This document shows, piece by piece, positions 50,839 to 59,708 of a stretch of DNA of 64,000 nucleotides. Origin of the DNA: Porphyromonas endodontalis ATCC 35406 (lineage in GTDB: Bacteria; Bacteroidota; Bacteroidia; Bacteroidales; Porphyromonadaceae); contig NZ_ACNN01000020.1 in NCBI RefSeq assembly GCF_000174815.1, forward strand, positions 124,001 to 188,000. Direction: 5' to 3'. Position numbers and translations under genes: made by a program. The notes beneath the pieces were generated by a model. The model was not told where the DNA came from and searched no databases. It worked only from the letters and a program-made list of their open reading frames with translations. Positions within the stretch are counted from its first letter, which is position 1; every line of letters begins with the position of its first letter.

Positions 50839-51459
50839 ATGGCAAACAAAAATAAAGAGGTTTTACTAGGGCCGCTCAGTAGCAACAATCCTGTACTTAT
50901 CCAGGTGCTGGGTATTTGTTCGGCTCTTGCTGTTACGTCGCAGCTCAAGCCCGCTCTTGTAATGGGGCTTTCTGTAACGGCTGTATTGGCTTTTGCCAAT
51001 GTTATTATTTCGTTGATTCGTAATACCATCCCCACACGTATTCGTATCATTGTACAGCTCGTGGTGGTAGCGGCTCTTGTAACAATCGTAAATGAAGTAC
51101 TCAAAGCCTACGTCTACGACATCAGCAAACAGCTTTCGGTGTACGTTGGTCTTATCATTACGAACTGCATCCTCATGGGGCGTCTTGAGGCCTTTGCTCT
51201 CGGGCATAAACCTTGGGAATCGTTCCTCGATGGGGTAGGTAACGGAGTTGGATACGGCATGGTGCTACTCATTATTGGCTTTGTTCGTGAGCTTTTGGGC
51301 AATGGAAGTATTTTCGGCTTCCGCGTTATCCCTCAATCTTTCTACGATGCAGGGTACGCCAACTTTGGTCTTATGAATATGGCTCCCATGGCTCTTATCA
51401 TACTTGCTTGTATCGTGTGGGTACAACGGAGTTACAATAAAAATCTACAAGAAGCGTAG
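50839..51459 (+). CDS. nqrD: Na+-NQR subunit D
   Basis: A 206-aa six-helix membrane subunit. Family stretches are LGPLSSNNPVLIQVLGICSALAVT, GLIITNCILMGRLEAFALGHKPW and GYGMVLLIIGFVRELLGNGSIFGFRVIP (in parts). NqrD and NqrE form an inverted-topology pair that holds an iron site between them and participates in sodium transport. Confidence 0.97.
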   Translation: MANKNKEVLLGPLSSNNPVLIQVLGICSALAVTSQLKPALVMGLSVTAVLAFANVIISLIRNTIPTRIRIIVQLVVVAALVTIVNEVLKAYVYDISKQLSVYVGLIITNCILMGRLEAFALGHKPWESFLDGVGNGVGYGMVLLIIGFVRELLGNGSIFGFRVIPQSFYDAGYANFGLMNMAPMALIILACIVWVQRSYNKNLQEA

Positions 51460-51497
51460 AGAGAAGAGTAGGATAATTTATACTAGAAAGACTGATT

Positions 51498-52124
51498 ATG
51501 AATTACGCAGTAGATCTTCTGAGCCTCTTCTTTCGCTCGGTATTTATCGATAATATGATCTTCGCTTTCTACCTCGGGATGTGTTCGTATCTCGCGGTAT
51601 CGAAAAATGTGAAGACGGCATTGGGTTTGGGCATTGCAGTGACATTCGTGCTTACCTGTACCCTCCCGATCAACTATTTACTAGAAAACTACATCTTCAA
51701 AGAGGGTGCACTCACCTGGCTTAGTCCCTCTTTTGCTACAGTAGACCTTAGCTTCCTTTCCTTCATCCTTTTCATTGCAGTCATTGCCTCCTTCACTCAA
51801 TTGGTGGAGATGGTAGTGGAGCGTTATGCTCCCTCTTTGTACGCATCACTCGGGATTTTCTTGCCTCTCATTGCTGTGAATTGTGCCATCTTGGGAGGTT
51901 CTCTCTTTATGCAACAACGTGAATTTGTAGACCTAGGACAAGCAACCGTCTACGGCTTTGGTTCGGGTATTGGTTGGCTAGTCGCAATCCTTGGGATGGC
52001 TGCAATCCGAGAAAAATTGCAGTTCTCCAATATCCCGAAGCCGCTGAGAGGTTTTGGTATAGCCCTCATTGTTACGGGGCTAATGGGGATGGCTTTCGTT
52101 TGCTTCTCGGGGGTTAAACTTTAA
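51498..52124 (+). CDS. nqrE: Na+-NQR subunit E
   Basis: A 208-aa six-helix membrane subunit, paralogue of NqrD. It shows NYAVDLLSLFFRSVFIDNMIFAFYLGMCSYLAVSK in its first helices, VNCAILGGSLFMQQREF (conserved Cys) and GSGIGWLVAILGMAAIREKL. It is 38 bp after nqrD. Confidence 0.97.
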   Translation: MNYAVDLLSLFFRSVFIDNMIFAFYLGMCSYLAVSKNVKTALGLGIAVTFVLTCTLPINYLLENYIFKEGALTWLSPSFATVDLSFLSFILFIAVIASFTQLVEMVVERYAPSLYASLGIFLPLIAVNCAILGGSLFMQQREFVDLGQATVYGFGSGIGWLVAILGMAAIREKLQFSNIPKPLRGFGIALIVTGLMGMAFVCFSGVKL

Positions 52125-52177
52125 GAGGCAACCCGGAGAGTTCGTAGAAGACTAAGTAATAAAAAGGAATACACGAT

Positions 52178-53455
52178 ATGGCGATTAATTCTATCGTAAT
52201 CATTGCGAGCGTAGTTATATTCCTCGTAATCACCCTTATATTGGTCATTGCCCTACTTGTTGCCAAGAGCAAACTTGTTCCCTCGGGCAATGCAACCATT
52301 ACAGTAAATGACGAGCGTAAACTCGAAGTCCCCATAGGAGGCACCCTGCTTAATACGCTACAAAACAACGGCATCTACCTTTCCTCCGCCTGTGGTGGGA
52401 GTGGAAGCTGCGGCCAATGTCGCTGCCGTGTGGTAGAGGGCGGTGGCGAAATTCTTCCTACCGAGAAGGGGTTCTTTAGCCGCAAAGAGCAGAAAGCGCA
52501 TTGGCGTTTGGGCTGCCAAACGAAGGTAAAAGAGGATCTCAAAATCATCGTTCCCGAGTCTGTATTTGGCGTAAAAGAGTGGGAATGCGAGGTCGTTAGC
52601 AACCGCAATGTATCCACCTTCATCAAAGAATTCGTTGTAAAACTGCCCGAGGGCGAAGTGATGAACTTCAAGAGTGGTAGCTATGCACAGATCAAAATTC
52701 CCAAATATAATATCTCTTATTCCGACTACGATATATGCGATAAAGAGGGGAACGATCGCTTCCGTAAAGACTGGGAGCGTATGGCAAAAGTGGGACTCTT
52801 TGGCTTGAAGGCTGTAAATACAGAAGAGACAATTCGTGCCTACTCAATGGCGAATTATCCTGCCGAGGGTAACATCATTACACTCAATGTGCGTATTGCC
52901 ACTCCGCCCATCGATCGGGCTACGGGCACTTGGAAGGCCGGTGTTATGCCGGGTATTTCTTCTTCCTATATCTTCTCTCTCAAGCCTGGAGATAAGGTGA
53001 CGATGAGTGGTCCCTATGGAGACTTCCATATTCATGAAGATAGCGATGCCGAGATGCTTTATATCGGCGGTGGGGCAGGTATGGCTCCCCTTCGTGCTCA
53101 GCTCTTGCACCTTTTCAATACGGTAAAGACGGGGCGTAAGGTCTCTTATTGGTACGGAGCACGCTCTAAGAGTGAAATTTTCTACGAAGAGGACTTCCGC
53201 GAGATAGAAAAGAACTTCCCCAACTTCCGCTTCGTTATCGCCTTGAGTGACCCTCAACCCGAAGATAATTGGACGGGAGCCACCGGATTTATCCATCAGG
53301 TTATATACGATATGTACCTCAAAGATCATGAGGCTCCGGAAGATATCGAATACTATATGTGCGGACCGGGCCCCATGTCCAACGCTGTCAATAAGATGCT
53401 CGAAGACTTGGGCGTGCCTCGTGAGCAGGTCAACTTCGACGACTTTGGCGGTTGA
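52178..53455 (+). CDS. nqrF: Na+-NQR subunit F, NADH-oxidising flavoprotein
   Basis: A 425-aa entry subunit. It has an N-terminal helix ([24 protein letters not shown]), a 2Fe-2S ferredoxin domain with [14 protein letters not shown] and the distal Cys in LGCQTKV (about 69-80 and 112), and an FAD domain (RAYSMANYP, about 224-232). The NAD-binding domain ([18 protein letters not shown], about 292-309, and [13 protein letters not shown], about 391-403) follows. It ends in the usual NFDDFGG. It takes electrons from NADH and passes them to the other subunits. Confidence 0.98.
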   Translation: MAINSIVIIASVVIFLVITLILVIALLVAKSKLVPSGNATITVNDERKLEVPIGGTLLNTLQNNGIYLSSACGGSGSCGQCRCRVVEGGGEILPTEKGFFSRKEQKAHWRLGCQTKVKEDLKIIVPESVFGVKEWECEVVSNRNVSTFIKEFVVKLPEGEVMNFKSGSYAQIKIPKYNISYSDYDICDKEGNDRFRKDWERMAKVGLFGLKAVNTEETIRAYSMANYPAEGNIITLNVRIATPPIDRATGTWKAGVMPGISSSYIFSLKPGDKVTMSGPYGDFHIHEDSDAEMLYIGGGAGMAPLRAQLLHLFNTVKTGRKVSYWYGARSKSEIFYEEDFREIEKNFPNFRFVIALSDPQPEDNWTGATGFIHQVIYDMYLKDHEAPEDIEYYMCGPGPMSNAVNKMLEDLGVPREQVNFDDFGG

Positions 53456-53537
53456 TCTCGGAGGAAACATCAGAAGCGAAATGTACAAGGAGCTTCTCTA
53501 GCGAATATCAAGGTACTACCCAAAAGGGGAGATGGCC

Positions 53538-53565
53538 GAGAGCTTTGCTAGAGAGGCTCTTTTTG
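53538..53565 (+). terminator. Probable terminator of the nqr operon
   Basis: AGAGC (53539-53543) pairs with GCTCT (53556-53560), followed by TTTTTG; a short stem. Confidence 0.45.
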
Positions 53566-53589
53566 TAGAAGAAAGATTCCTTAGATACG

Positions 53590-54591
53590 ATGGATGCAAC
53601 CCGACATGAGGGGCTGGATGTCCTCCGCGCTCTTGCTGCCTTTTTTGTGATTGGCATTCATACTTCGGGGCAGTACCTCGCTCCGGAGCATTGGCAGAGT
53701 AGTAACGGATATGTTGCAGCTTTGGTGCAGGGCTTCGTGCAGATAGGGGTACCTCTCTTTTTTATGCTAAGTGGAGCCTTTCTTCTCACTCAGCCCATTG
53801 AGAAACCCTCTACATTCTATCGCAAACGTTTACCTCGACTTCTCATCCCCCTCGCTGTTTGGCTTCCTCTTTACTACCTCTATTTTTGGATTAAAGGGGC
53901 TGATGTTGCGGAGTATGCCCTCCATCTTTTTTGGGCAAAAGGCTATTTCCATCTTTGGTTTCTACCCCCTCTTCTCGGGCTATACCTTGTAACGCCTCTC
54001 CTTCGCAAGCTCATAGAGCGAGTATCGCGCTCTAGGCATCTTACCCTCATCGCTTTGGCTCTTCTCCTTTTGGAGGTGATCGGTAGCCTTTTTCTCTTCG
54101 TATACCAAGTAGAGCTACCTATTCCCATTCTATTTATCCCCTATCTTGGATACTACCTATTAGGGTATGTCTTGAAGGAACATGCGTTGGCGAAAAAGTC
54201 TCTTTGGGGTGTGCTTTATGGCACGAGTACGCTGGCTATGATAACTTTGCTCATCCTATACCATGGCTCCTCTTGGGCGGAGTATGTGACGAGCAACCTC
54301 TCGCCTCTTGTAGCCGTGGCTACTATTAGTCTTTTTGCGCTCTTCTCTTCGCTCCCTCGCTTATCCCATAATCCTAGGTTCCTAAGCTCCTTTGCTGCTC
54401 GTTCTTTGGGTGTTTATCTCATCCATATCGTGGTATTGGATGTGGTTACCAAGCCCTTTCTTTTGTGGTTCCCTTGGATTATGGAGCAGGCTTTGCTCTC
54501 TATCCTTTTGCGCTGGAGCCTTACGGCGCTACTTTCTTTTATTGGGGTCTCGCTCCTGTACAAAGTGCGCCCCCTACGCACCTTCCTCTGA
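53590..54591 (+). CDS. Acyltransferase-3 family membrane protein (OafA/WecH-like)
   Basis: A 333-aa protein with about ten transmembrane helices. The N-terminal motif GLDVLRALAAFFVIGIHTSGQY (about 8-29) contains the RxhA and the catalytic His expected of acyltransferase-3 enzymes. FYRKRLPRLLIPLAVWLPLYYL (about 77-98) holds the conserved RxxR before the third helix, and YFHLWFLPPLLGLYLVTPLL follows. It probably O-acetylates or otherwise acylates a surface glycan. It differs from the related protein at 20581-21642 by keeping the His motif. Confidence 0.87.
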   Translation: MDATRHEGLDVLRALAAFFVIGIHTSGQYLAPEHWQSSNGYVAALVQGFVQIGVPLFFMLSGAFLLTQPIEKPSTFYRKRLPRLLIPLAVWLPLYYLYFWIKGADVAEYALHLFWAKGYFHLWFLPPLLGLYLVTPLLRKLIERVSRSRHLTLIALALLLLEVIGSLFLFVYQVELPIPILFIPYLGYYLLGYVLKEHALAKKSLWGVLYGTSTLAMITLLILYHGSSWAEYVTSNLSPLVAVATISLFALFSSLPRLSHNPRFLSSFAARSLGVYLIHIVVLDVVTKPFLLWFPWIMEQALLSILLRWSLTALLSFIGVSLLYKVRPLRTFL

Positions 54592-54826
54592 AGACACTAC
54601 ACCGCTCCCAAATCCCTTAAATTTTACTCACTGAAAAAGGGATGGATGTCTGCCCTAAAAATTTTCCGTTCTTGCCCTAGATTCTACGAAAAACCACCCG
54701 AAAAACATTTCTTTTTTACCCTGTACCCTCCCCAAAAATAGCGCAATATTTTTCTGCGTTTCGCACCTGTCTTTGTTTTTTGTGGGGTAAAGAATCTAGA
54801 TTGATGGCGCAACGCTTTCAAAATTG

Positions 54827-54834
54827 TATCTTTG
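54827..54834 (+). promoter_or_regulatory. -7 box for the tsaC-type gene
   Basis: TATCTTTG, 35 bp before the ATG at 54870. Confidence 0.55.
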
Positions 54835-54869
54835 TCCTGCATATGTAAAAGCTTAGTTTGTAAACTCCA

Positions 54870-55466
54870 ATGGATGTTCAACGCAATACATTAACCGAAG
54901 AATATAAGAGGGCGGTGCAGGAGGCTTCCAAGGTAGTCAAAGCCGGGGGGATTATTCTCTATCCCACCGATACTATTTGGGGGCTAGGGTGCGATGCCAC
55001 CAACGAAGAGGCAGTGCAACGTATTTTTACTCTCAAAGGACGTGCCGAGAGCAAGGCCATGTTGCTGCTTATCGATAGTGATGCCAAGTTGCCGGGATTG
55101 GTGCGTGAGGTGCCCGATATTGCCTATCAATTGATTGATGCGGCGGTGTCTCCTCTGACTCTTATCTACCCGGGAGGGCGCAATGTCGCCCCTTCGCTGA
55201 TTGCTCCCGAGGGTACGTTGGGTATCCGTATCACGCACGAGGCTTTCTCGCGAGCCCTCTGTGCAGCTGTTCGGGTGCCTTTGGTTTCTACGAGTGCGAA
55301 CCTCTCGGGGCAGCCTGCTCCCAAGATTTTTGCCGAGATCTCGGAGGAGATCAAGGCTGCTGTGGACTATGTCGTCCCCGTTCGTCAAGACGAATGCACG
55401 CCGGCGCGTCCTAGCGAAATTATATCCATAGGGTTGGGAGGGGAAGTAAAGATCCTGCGTTCATGA
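54870..55466 (+). CDS. L-threonylcarbamoyladenylate synthase (Sua5/YrdC/YwlC)
   Basis: A 198-aa enzyme for the first step of tRNA t6A synthesis, making threonylcarbamoyl-AMP from threonine, bicarbonate and ATP. It contains VVKAGGIILYPTDTIWGLGCDATNEEAVQRIFTLKGR (about 20-56, given here in order) with the KxR-type catalytic Lys/Arg. LIYPGGRNVAPSL, GTLGIRITH and VSTSANLSGQPAPK follow. It is the short YrdC-only form. The stop overlaps the next gene as ATGA. Confidence 0.93.
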   Translation: MDVQRNTLTEEYKRAVQEASKVVKAGGIILYPTDTIWGLGCDATNEEAVQRIFTLKGRAESKAMLLLIDSDAKLPGLVREVPDIAYQLIDAAVSPLTLIYPGGRNVAPSLIAPEGTLGIRITHEAFSRALCAAVRVPLVSTSANLSGQPAPKIFAEISEEIKAAVDYVVPVRQDECTPARPSEIISIGLGGEVKILRS

Positions 55467-56869
55467 GTCGTATCTTATTGTATCGCCTAAGGTATATTCT
55501 CTCGGATAGTTTGGCTATGTTGCTGACTATCCTTCTGTTTAATATCTTGCGGTACAATATAGAGGGGGTAACTTCTTCTTGGGGGAGCCTAGGTGCCTAT
55601 CTCTTGAGCTCGCGCAATTTGCTTGTTAGCGGCTTGGTTTGGTTGGTGTGGATGGCTCTTTTTGCTCTCTCCGGATACTATAATAAACCCATCAATAAGA
55701 GTCGTCTTGACGAGTTGTGGGTTACGCTCTGCTCTGTTTTTGTGGGTAGCGTTGTCTCATTTTTATTTTGGGTGGTAGACGATATTGTACTCGATACCCG
55801 CGTTTATTTGGAGCTCTTTGTGGGGATATTTGTCCTCGCTTTCTTTTGGGTTTATTTGGGGCGGCTCTGTATTACCCTTGGGGGAATACGAAAGAGGGAT
55901 AACCCCGAGCATTGGGAGCGCGTGTTGCTTGTGGGCACCAAAAAGAAGGTGGAGCATCTTGCTCAATGCACCAAAACTATGCGCTTTGTAGAGAGAGGGC
56001 GAGTGCTGATTGACGAGGAGGCTACACCCGAATGTGCCGATTTGGAACACCTATCCCACAGGATAGCCTCTATATTTTCTACCCTCTCCCCCACGGCTAT
56101 TTACCTTACAGTCTCTCCTGAGTGGAAGCCTGTAGCTGGGCACCTTCTTTACTCAATGTATCGCTTCCATTGCCCTATCTATATAGAGGCAGAGAGTGTA
56201 CCGCTCTCTCAACCGCGCCCTAAACTTACCCATGCTGTACTTATGGGGGTACCCATGATCGAAGTGACAGAGACGAATATGAGTGAGCTGGCAAAGAACC
56301 TCAAGTACTGCTTTGATCGGGTGGCTGCGCTCTTTGCTTTGGTTGTGCTTTCCCCTCTTTTTTTAGTGCTTTCTATTGCCGTTCGCCGCTCTTCGTCGGG
56401 GCCTGTTTTTTACCGGCAGGAGCGCATTGGCAAGCGAGGTAAGCCATTCCTCATTTACAAATTCCGTACCATGTACACCAATACCGAGGGTGAAACCCCA
56501 CAACTTTCGTTCGAAGGGGATCCTCGCGTTATCCCTTTGGGGCGATGGTTGCGACGCTATAGACTAGACGAATTGCCCCAGTTTTACAATGTATTGCGGG
56601 GCGATATGAGTTTTGTTGGTCCGCGTCCGGAGCGGCAATACTACATTGATCAGCTCGTGGAGCACGCCCCCTACTACTACCTCTTGCACAACGTTTTGCC
56701 CGGGATTACCTCTTGGGGAATGGTGCGATATGGGTACGCCTCTACCCTCGAAGAGATGCTCGAACGCTTACGCTACGATTGGCTTTACTACGAAAATATG
56801 TCGCTAAAGCTCGATTTTGTAGTACTCTTTTATACGATACGTACGATACTAAACGGAGAAGGAAAATGA
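55463..56869 (+). CDS. Polyprenyl glycosylphosphotransferase (initiating sugar transferase, WbaP/PglC-type)
   Basis: A 468-aa membrane enzyme. The N-terminal half has four or five helices (ILSDSLAMLLTILLFNIL, NLLVSGLVWLVWMALFALSGYY). The central part is a CoA-binding-like domain, and the C-terminal catalytic domain starts with a membrane helix (RVAALFALVVLSPLFLVLSIAV, about 289-310). Active-site motifs are YRQERIGKRGKPFLIYKFRTMY, then YRLDELPQFYNVLRGDMSFVGPRPERQYYI (about 372-400). It transfers a sugar phosphate to undecaprenyl phosphate to start glycan synthesis, linking it to uppS and the ligase-like gene at 26290. The stop overlaps the ClC gene by 4 bp. Confidence 0.92.
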   Translation: MSRILLYRLRYILSDSLAMLLTILLFNILRYNIEGVTSSWGSLGAYLLSSRNLLVSGLVWLVWMALFALSGYYNKPINKSRLDELWVTLCSVFVGSVVSFLFWVVDDIVLDTRVYLELFVGIFVLAFFWVYLGRLCITLGGIRKRDNPEHWERVLLVGTKKKVEHLAQCTKTMRFVERGRVLIDEEATPECADLEHLSHRIASIFSTLSPTAIYLTVSPEWKPVAGHLLYSMYRFHCPIYIEAESVPLSQPRPKLTHAVLMGVPMIEVTETNMSELAKNLKYCFDRVAALFALVVLSPLFLVLSIAVRRSSSGPVFYRQERIGKRGKPFLIYKFRTMYTNTEGETPQLSFEGDPRVIPLGRWLRRYRLDELPQFYNVLRGDMSFVGPRPERQYYIDQLVEHAPYYYLLHNVLPGITSWGMVRYGYASTLEEMLERLRYDWLYYENMSLKLDFVVLFYTIRTILNGEGK

Positions 56870-58665
56870 CCTCATCGTCCACTACTACACAATCTGGTGC
56901 TCTCATGCGCTTTATCCTCTGGCGTGAGAAGCATATCAGTGAACGTGTATTTGTTTTAATACTTGCTTTTATCGTGGGACTGGCTACGGCGGTAGCTGCG
57001 TTTGTGCTCAAAGAATTGGTGCATACACTCCAGCATTTTGCCACCACGGCGGCACAGCGAAATCAATATCTCTATTTGGTGCTTCCCCCGGTAGGTATCT
57101 TTGCCACCGCCATGATCGTGCGTTACGTGGTGCGAGACGATATAAGCCATGGGGTTACCAAGATACTTATTGCATTGTCTCAGCGCAAGAGCCGTATCAA
57201 ACCGCATAATATGTGGTCTTCTGTTTTGTCTAGTGCCATTACCATTGGGATGGGGGGATCTGTGGGAGCGGAGTCTCCTATTGTGCTTACGGGGGCTGCC
57301 ATTGGTTCTAATTTGGGGCGGTTCTTCAAGATGGAGCAGCGCAACCTGATGCTCCTTGTGGGGTGTGGAGCAGCCGGTGCTATTGCCGGTATTTTTAAGG
57401 CCCCTATCACGGGATTGGTTTTTGTCATAGAGGTGCTTTTGATGGATTTGACCCTTGTGAGTATTCTGCCCTTGCTTACCACCTCCGTTACATCAGCCTC
57501 TCTCGCCTATATCTTGACGGGTCGTCAGGCTATGTTTAGCTTCATGCAAAGCGAAGATTTTATCTTAGATCGTATCCCCTATACACTCCTGTTGGGCATC
57601 CTTTGTGGCTTTGTGGCACTCTACTTCTCGCGCATTATGTTCTTTTTGGAGCGGAGGTTTAAGCGTATCCCTAAGTATGTCAATCGCTTCTTGCTCTCGG
57701 CGGTGATTTTGAGTGTTCTCATTGTTCTTATGCCACCTCTCTATGGTGAGGGGTATAGTGTTATCGAGCAGCTTCTGAGCAACGACTACAGCAGCATCAT
57801 GCAGGGGTCGCTCTTTGCCGGTTTGGGAGACTCGTATTGGTGGATTGTGCTTTTCCTCACCTTAGTGCTTCTCTTTAAGGTATTTGCCTCGGTGGCTACC
57901 AACTCAGGTGGAGGTTGTGGGGGGCTCTTTGCTCCTACGCTTTTTGTGGGAGGGCTTACGGGCTTTCTCTTCTCGCATACCCTTAATTACTTCCCCTTTA
58001 TTCGCGTCTATCTCCCCGAGAAAAATTTTATCCTCATGGGGATGGCTGGGACTATGGCGGCCGTGATGCACGCTCCTCTTACAGGGGTATTCCTTATTGC
58101 CGAGCTTACGGGGGGGTATAATCTTTTCCTTCCGCTCATGTTGGTTGTGCTCAGTGCCTATTGTACCATCCGGGTATTTATGCGCCATAGTATCTACTCG
58201 TTGCGTCTTGCCGAAGAGGGTAAATTGCTCACGCACCAAAAGGACCAAGCTGTGCTTACTCTGATGAATCTGGATAGTGTTATCGAGACGGAGTTTAGCA
58301 CCATAGCCCCTGAGATGACATTGGGCGATGTGGTACGGATCATTGGCGAGAGCCGACGCAATGTTTTCCCCGTGGTGGATGGGGACAAACGTTTGGTGGG
58401 GATAGTCCTCCTCGACAATATCCGCAATATTATGTTCCGCCCCGAGTTGTACGATCGCTTCCAGGTGGAAACGTTCATGGTTTCTCCTCCTGCCAAAATC
58501 TTATCTACGATGTCTATGGAGGAGGCAATGCGCACATTCGACGATACCAAGGCATGGAATCTCCCTGTCGTAGATGCCGAGGGGCACTACCTCGGGTTTA
58601 TCTCTAAATCGAAAATCTTTAATACATATCGAGAGGTACTCACAGACTTAAGTCAAGGAGATTGA
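56866..58665 (+). CDS. ClC-family chloride channel/transporter with CBS domains
   Basis: A 599-aa membrane protein. The ATG at 56866 overlaps the upstream stop as ATGA; a longer frame to 56713 shadows the sugar transferase. ClC selectivity-filter motifs are visible: GGSVGAESPIVLTGAAIGS (gating Glu in GAESP) and GGGCGGLFAPTLFVGG, with a later helix TGVFLIAELTGGYNLFLPL. Residues about 465-599 are two cytoplasmic CBS domains (MTLGDVVRIIGESRRNVFPVVDGDKRLVGIV; SMEEAMRTFDDTKAWNLPVVDAEGHYLGFI), which often bind adenine nucleotides. Channel versus H+/Cl- exchanger cannot be decided here. Confidence 0.93.
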   Translation: MTSSSTTTQSGALMRFILWREKHISERVFVLILAFIVGLATAVAAFVLKELVHTLQHFATTAAQRNQYLYLVLPPVGIFATAMIVRYVVRDDISHGVTKILIALSQRKSRIKPHNMWSSVLSSAITIGMGGSVGAESPIVLTGAAIGSNLGRFFKMEQRNLMLLVGCGAAGAIAGIFKAPITGLVFVIEVLLMDLTLVSILPLLTTSVTSASLAYILTGRQAMFSFMQSEDFILDRIPYTLLLGILCGFVALYFSRIMFFLERRFKRIPKYVNRFLLSAVILSVLIVLMPPLYGEGYSVIEQLLSNDYSSIMQGSLFAGLGDSYWWIVLFLTLVLLFKVFASVATNSGGGCGGLFAPTLFVGGLTGFLFSHTLNYFPFIRVYLPEKNFILMGMAGTMAAVMHAPLTGVFLIAELTGGYNLFLPLMLVVLSAYCTIRVFMRHSIYSLRLAEEGKLLTHQKDQAVLTLMNLDSVIETEFSTIAPEMTLGDVVRIIGESRRNVFPVVDGDKRLVGIVLLDNIRNIMFRPELYDRFQVETFMVSPPAKILSTMSMEEAMRTFDDTKAWNLPVVDAEGHYLGFISKSKIFNTYREVLTDLSQGD

Positions 58666-58694
58666 CCTCTCTAGATCCTTTTTCGTTGCACTAT

Positions 58695-59669
58695 ATGGAA
58701 CAACAAGATATACGCATTCTCTTTTTGGGTACAGCCCCTTTTGCAGCACGGCATCTTACCTTTTTGATAGAGTCCGGGTACTCTGTGGTGGGGGTGGTGA
58801 CTACTCCGGATCGACCTGCAGGGCGAGGGCATAAGTTGCAGCCCTCTCCTGTAAAAGTGGAGGCTCTTCGCTTGGGGCTCCCCATTTGGCAACCGGAGCG
58901 GCTCCGAGATGAGAGCTTTCTTGCAGAAATGCGTGCCCTACGCCCCACCCTAGGGGTAGTTATTGCCTTTAGGATGCTGCCCGAGGAGTTATGGGCAATG
59001 CCTGACCTCGGGACGGTAAATATCCACGCATCGTTGCTTCCTCGCTGGCGTGGTGCGGCACCTATCAATCATGCCCTAATGGCAGGAGACAAGGAGACGG
59101 GCGTTTCTCTTTTCCGCCTTACCAAGGGCTTGGATGAGGGGCATATCTTGGGGCAACGCGCTCTCCCCATTGACGAAAATACCCTGTTTGGCGATCTTTA
59201 TGATACTCTAGCAGAAGAGGGTATTCTCCTGCTCGGGGAGTTTTTACAGGCATGCCGAGAAGATAAAATCCCCGAAGGTGTAGCTCAACCGAAGGATACC
59301 GAAGAGCCCTATGCCCACAAGCTGACAAAAGAGAATACACGGATTGATTGGAGCCGATCTGCCCGAGAAATTCATAACTTTGTGCGTGGTTTATCCCCTT
59401 TGCCTACGGCATGGACTACCCTTGTCTGCCCTGGCGCGGGAGAGCCTTTGACGTACAAATTGTTTGTCACACGCGTCGTTTCCGAAGAGCCTCTGCCTGT
59501 GGGTACAACGCCCGGTTCCGTGTTGCCCTCTCCTCGTCGCTCTCTGCATGTCGCAACAGGAGGCGGCATCTTGGCAATAGAAGAACTGCAAGCCCCTGCT
59601 AAAAAACGCTTGCCCATTGCAGACTTTCTCAATGGAGTACAGCTAGGAGAGGGGGCATTTTTTGAATAA
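58695..59669 (+). CDS. fmt: Methionyl-tRNA formyltransferase
   Basis: A 324-aa enzyme that formylates initiator Met-tRNA with 10-formyl-tetrahydrofolate. The ATG at 58695 (MEQQDIRILFLGTAPFAARHL) is used; a TTG at 58662 would overlap the ClC gene. Motifs are VVTTPDRPAGRGHKLQPSPVK, the catalytic Asn/His segment VNIHASLLPRWRGAAPINHALMAGDKETGVSLF (about 107-139, in order) and LDEGHILGQ. The C-terminal OB-like domain is at about 205-324. Normal length. Confidence 0.95.
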   Translation: MEQQDIRILFLGTAPFAARHLTFLIESGYSVVGVVTTPDRPAGRGHKLQPSPVKVEALRLGLPIWQPERLRDESFLAEMRALRPTLGVVIAFRMLPEELWAMPDLGTVNIHASLLPRWRGAAPINHALMAGDKETGVSLFRLTKGLDEGHILGQRALPIDENTLFGDLYDTLAEEGILLLGEFLQACREDKIPEGVAQPKDTEEPYAHKLTKENTRIDWSRSAREIHNFVRGLSPLPTAWTTLVCPGAGEPLTYKLFVTRVVSEEPLPVGTTPGSVLPSPRRSLHVATGGGILAIEELQAPAKKRLPIADFLNGVQLGEGAFFE

Positions 59670-59708
59670 TTGAAGGACTAATCACACACCATACAGCCCA
59701 TTTTGAAT

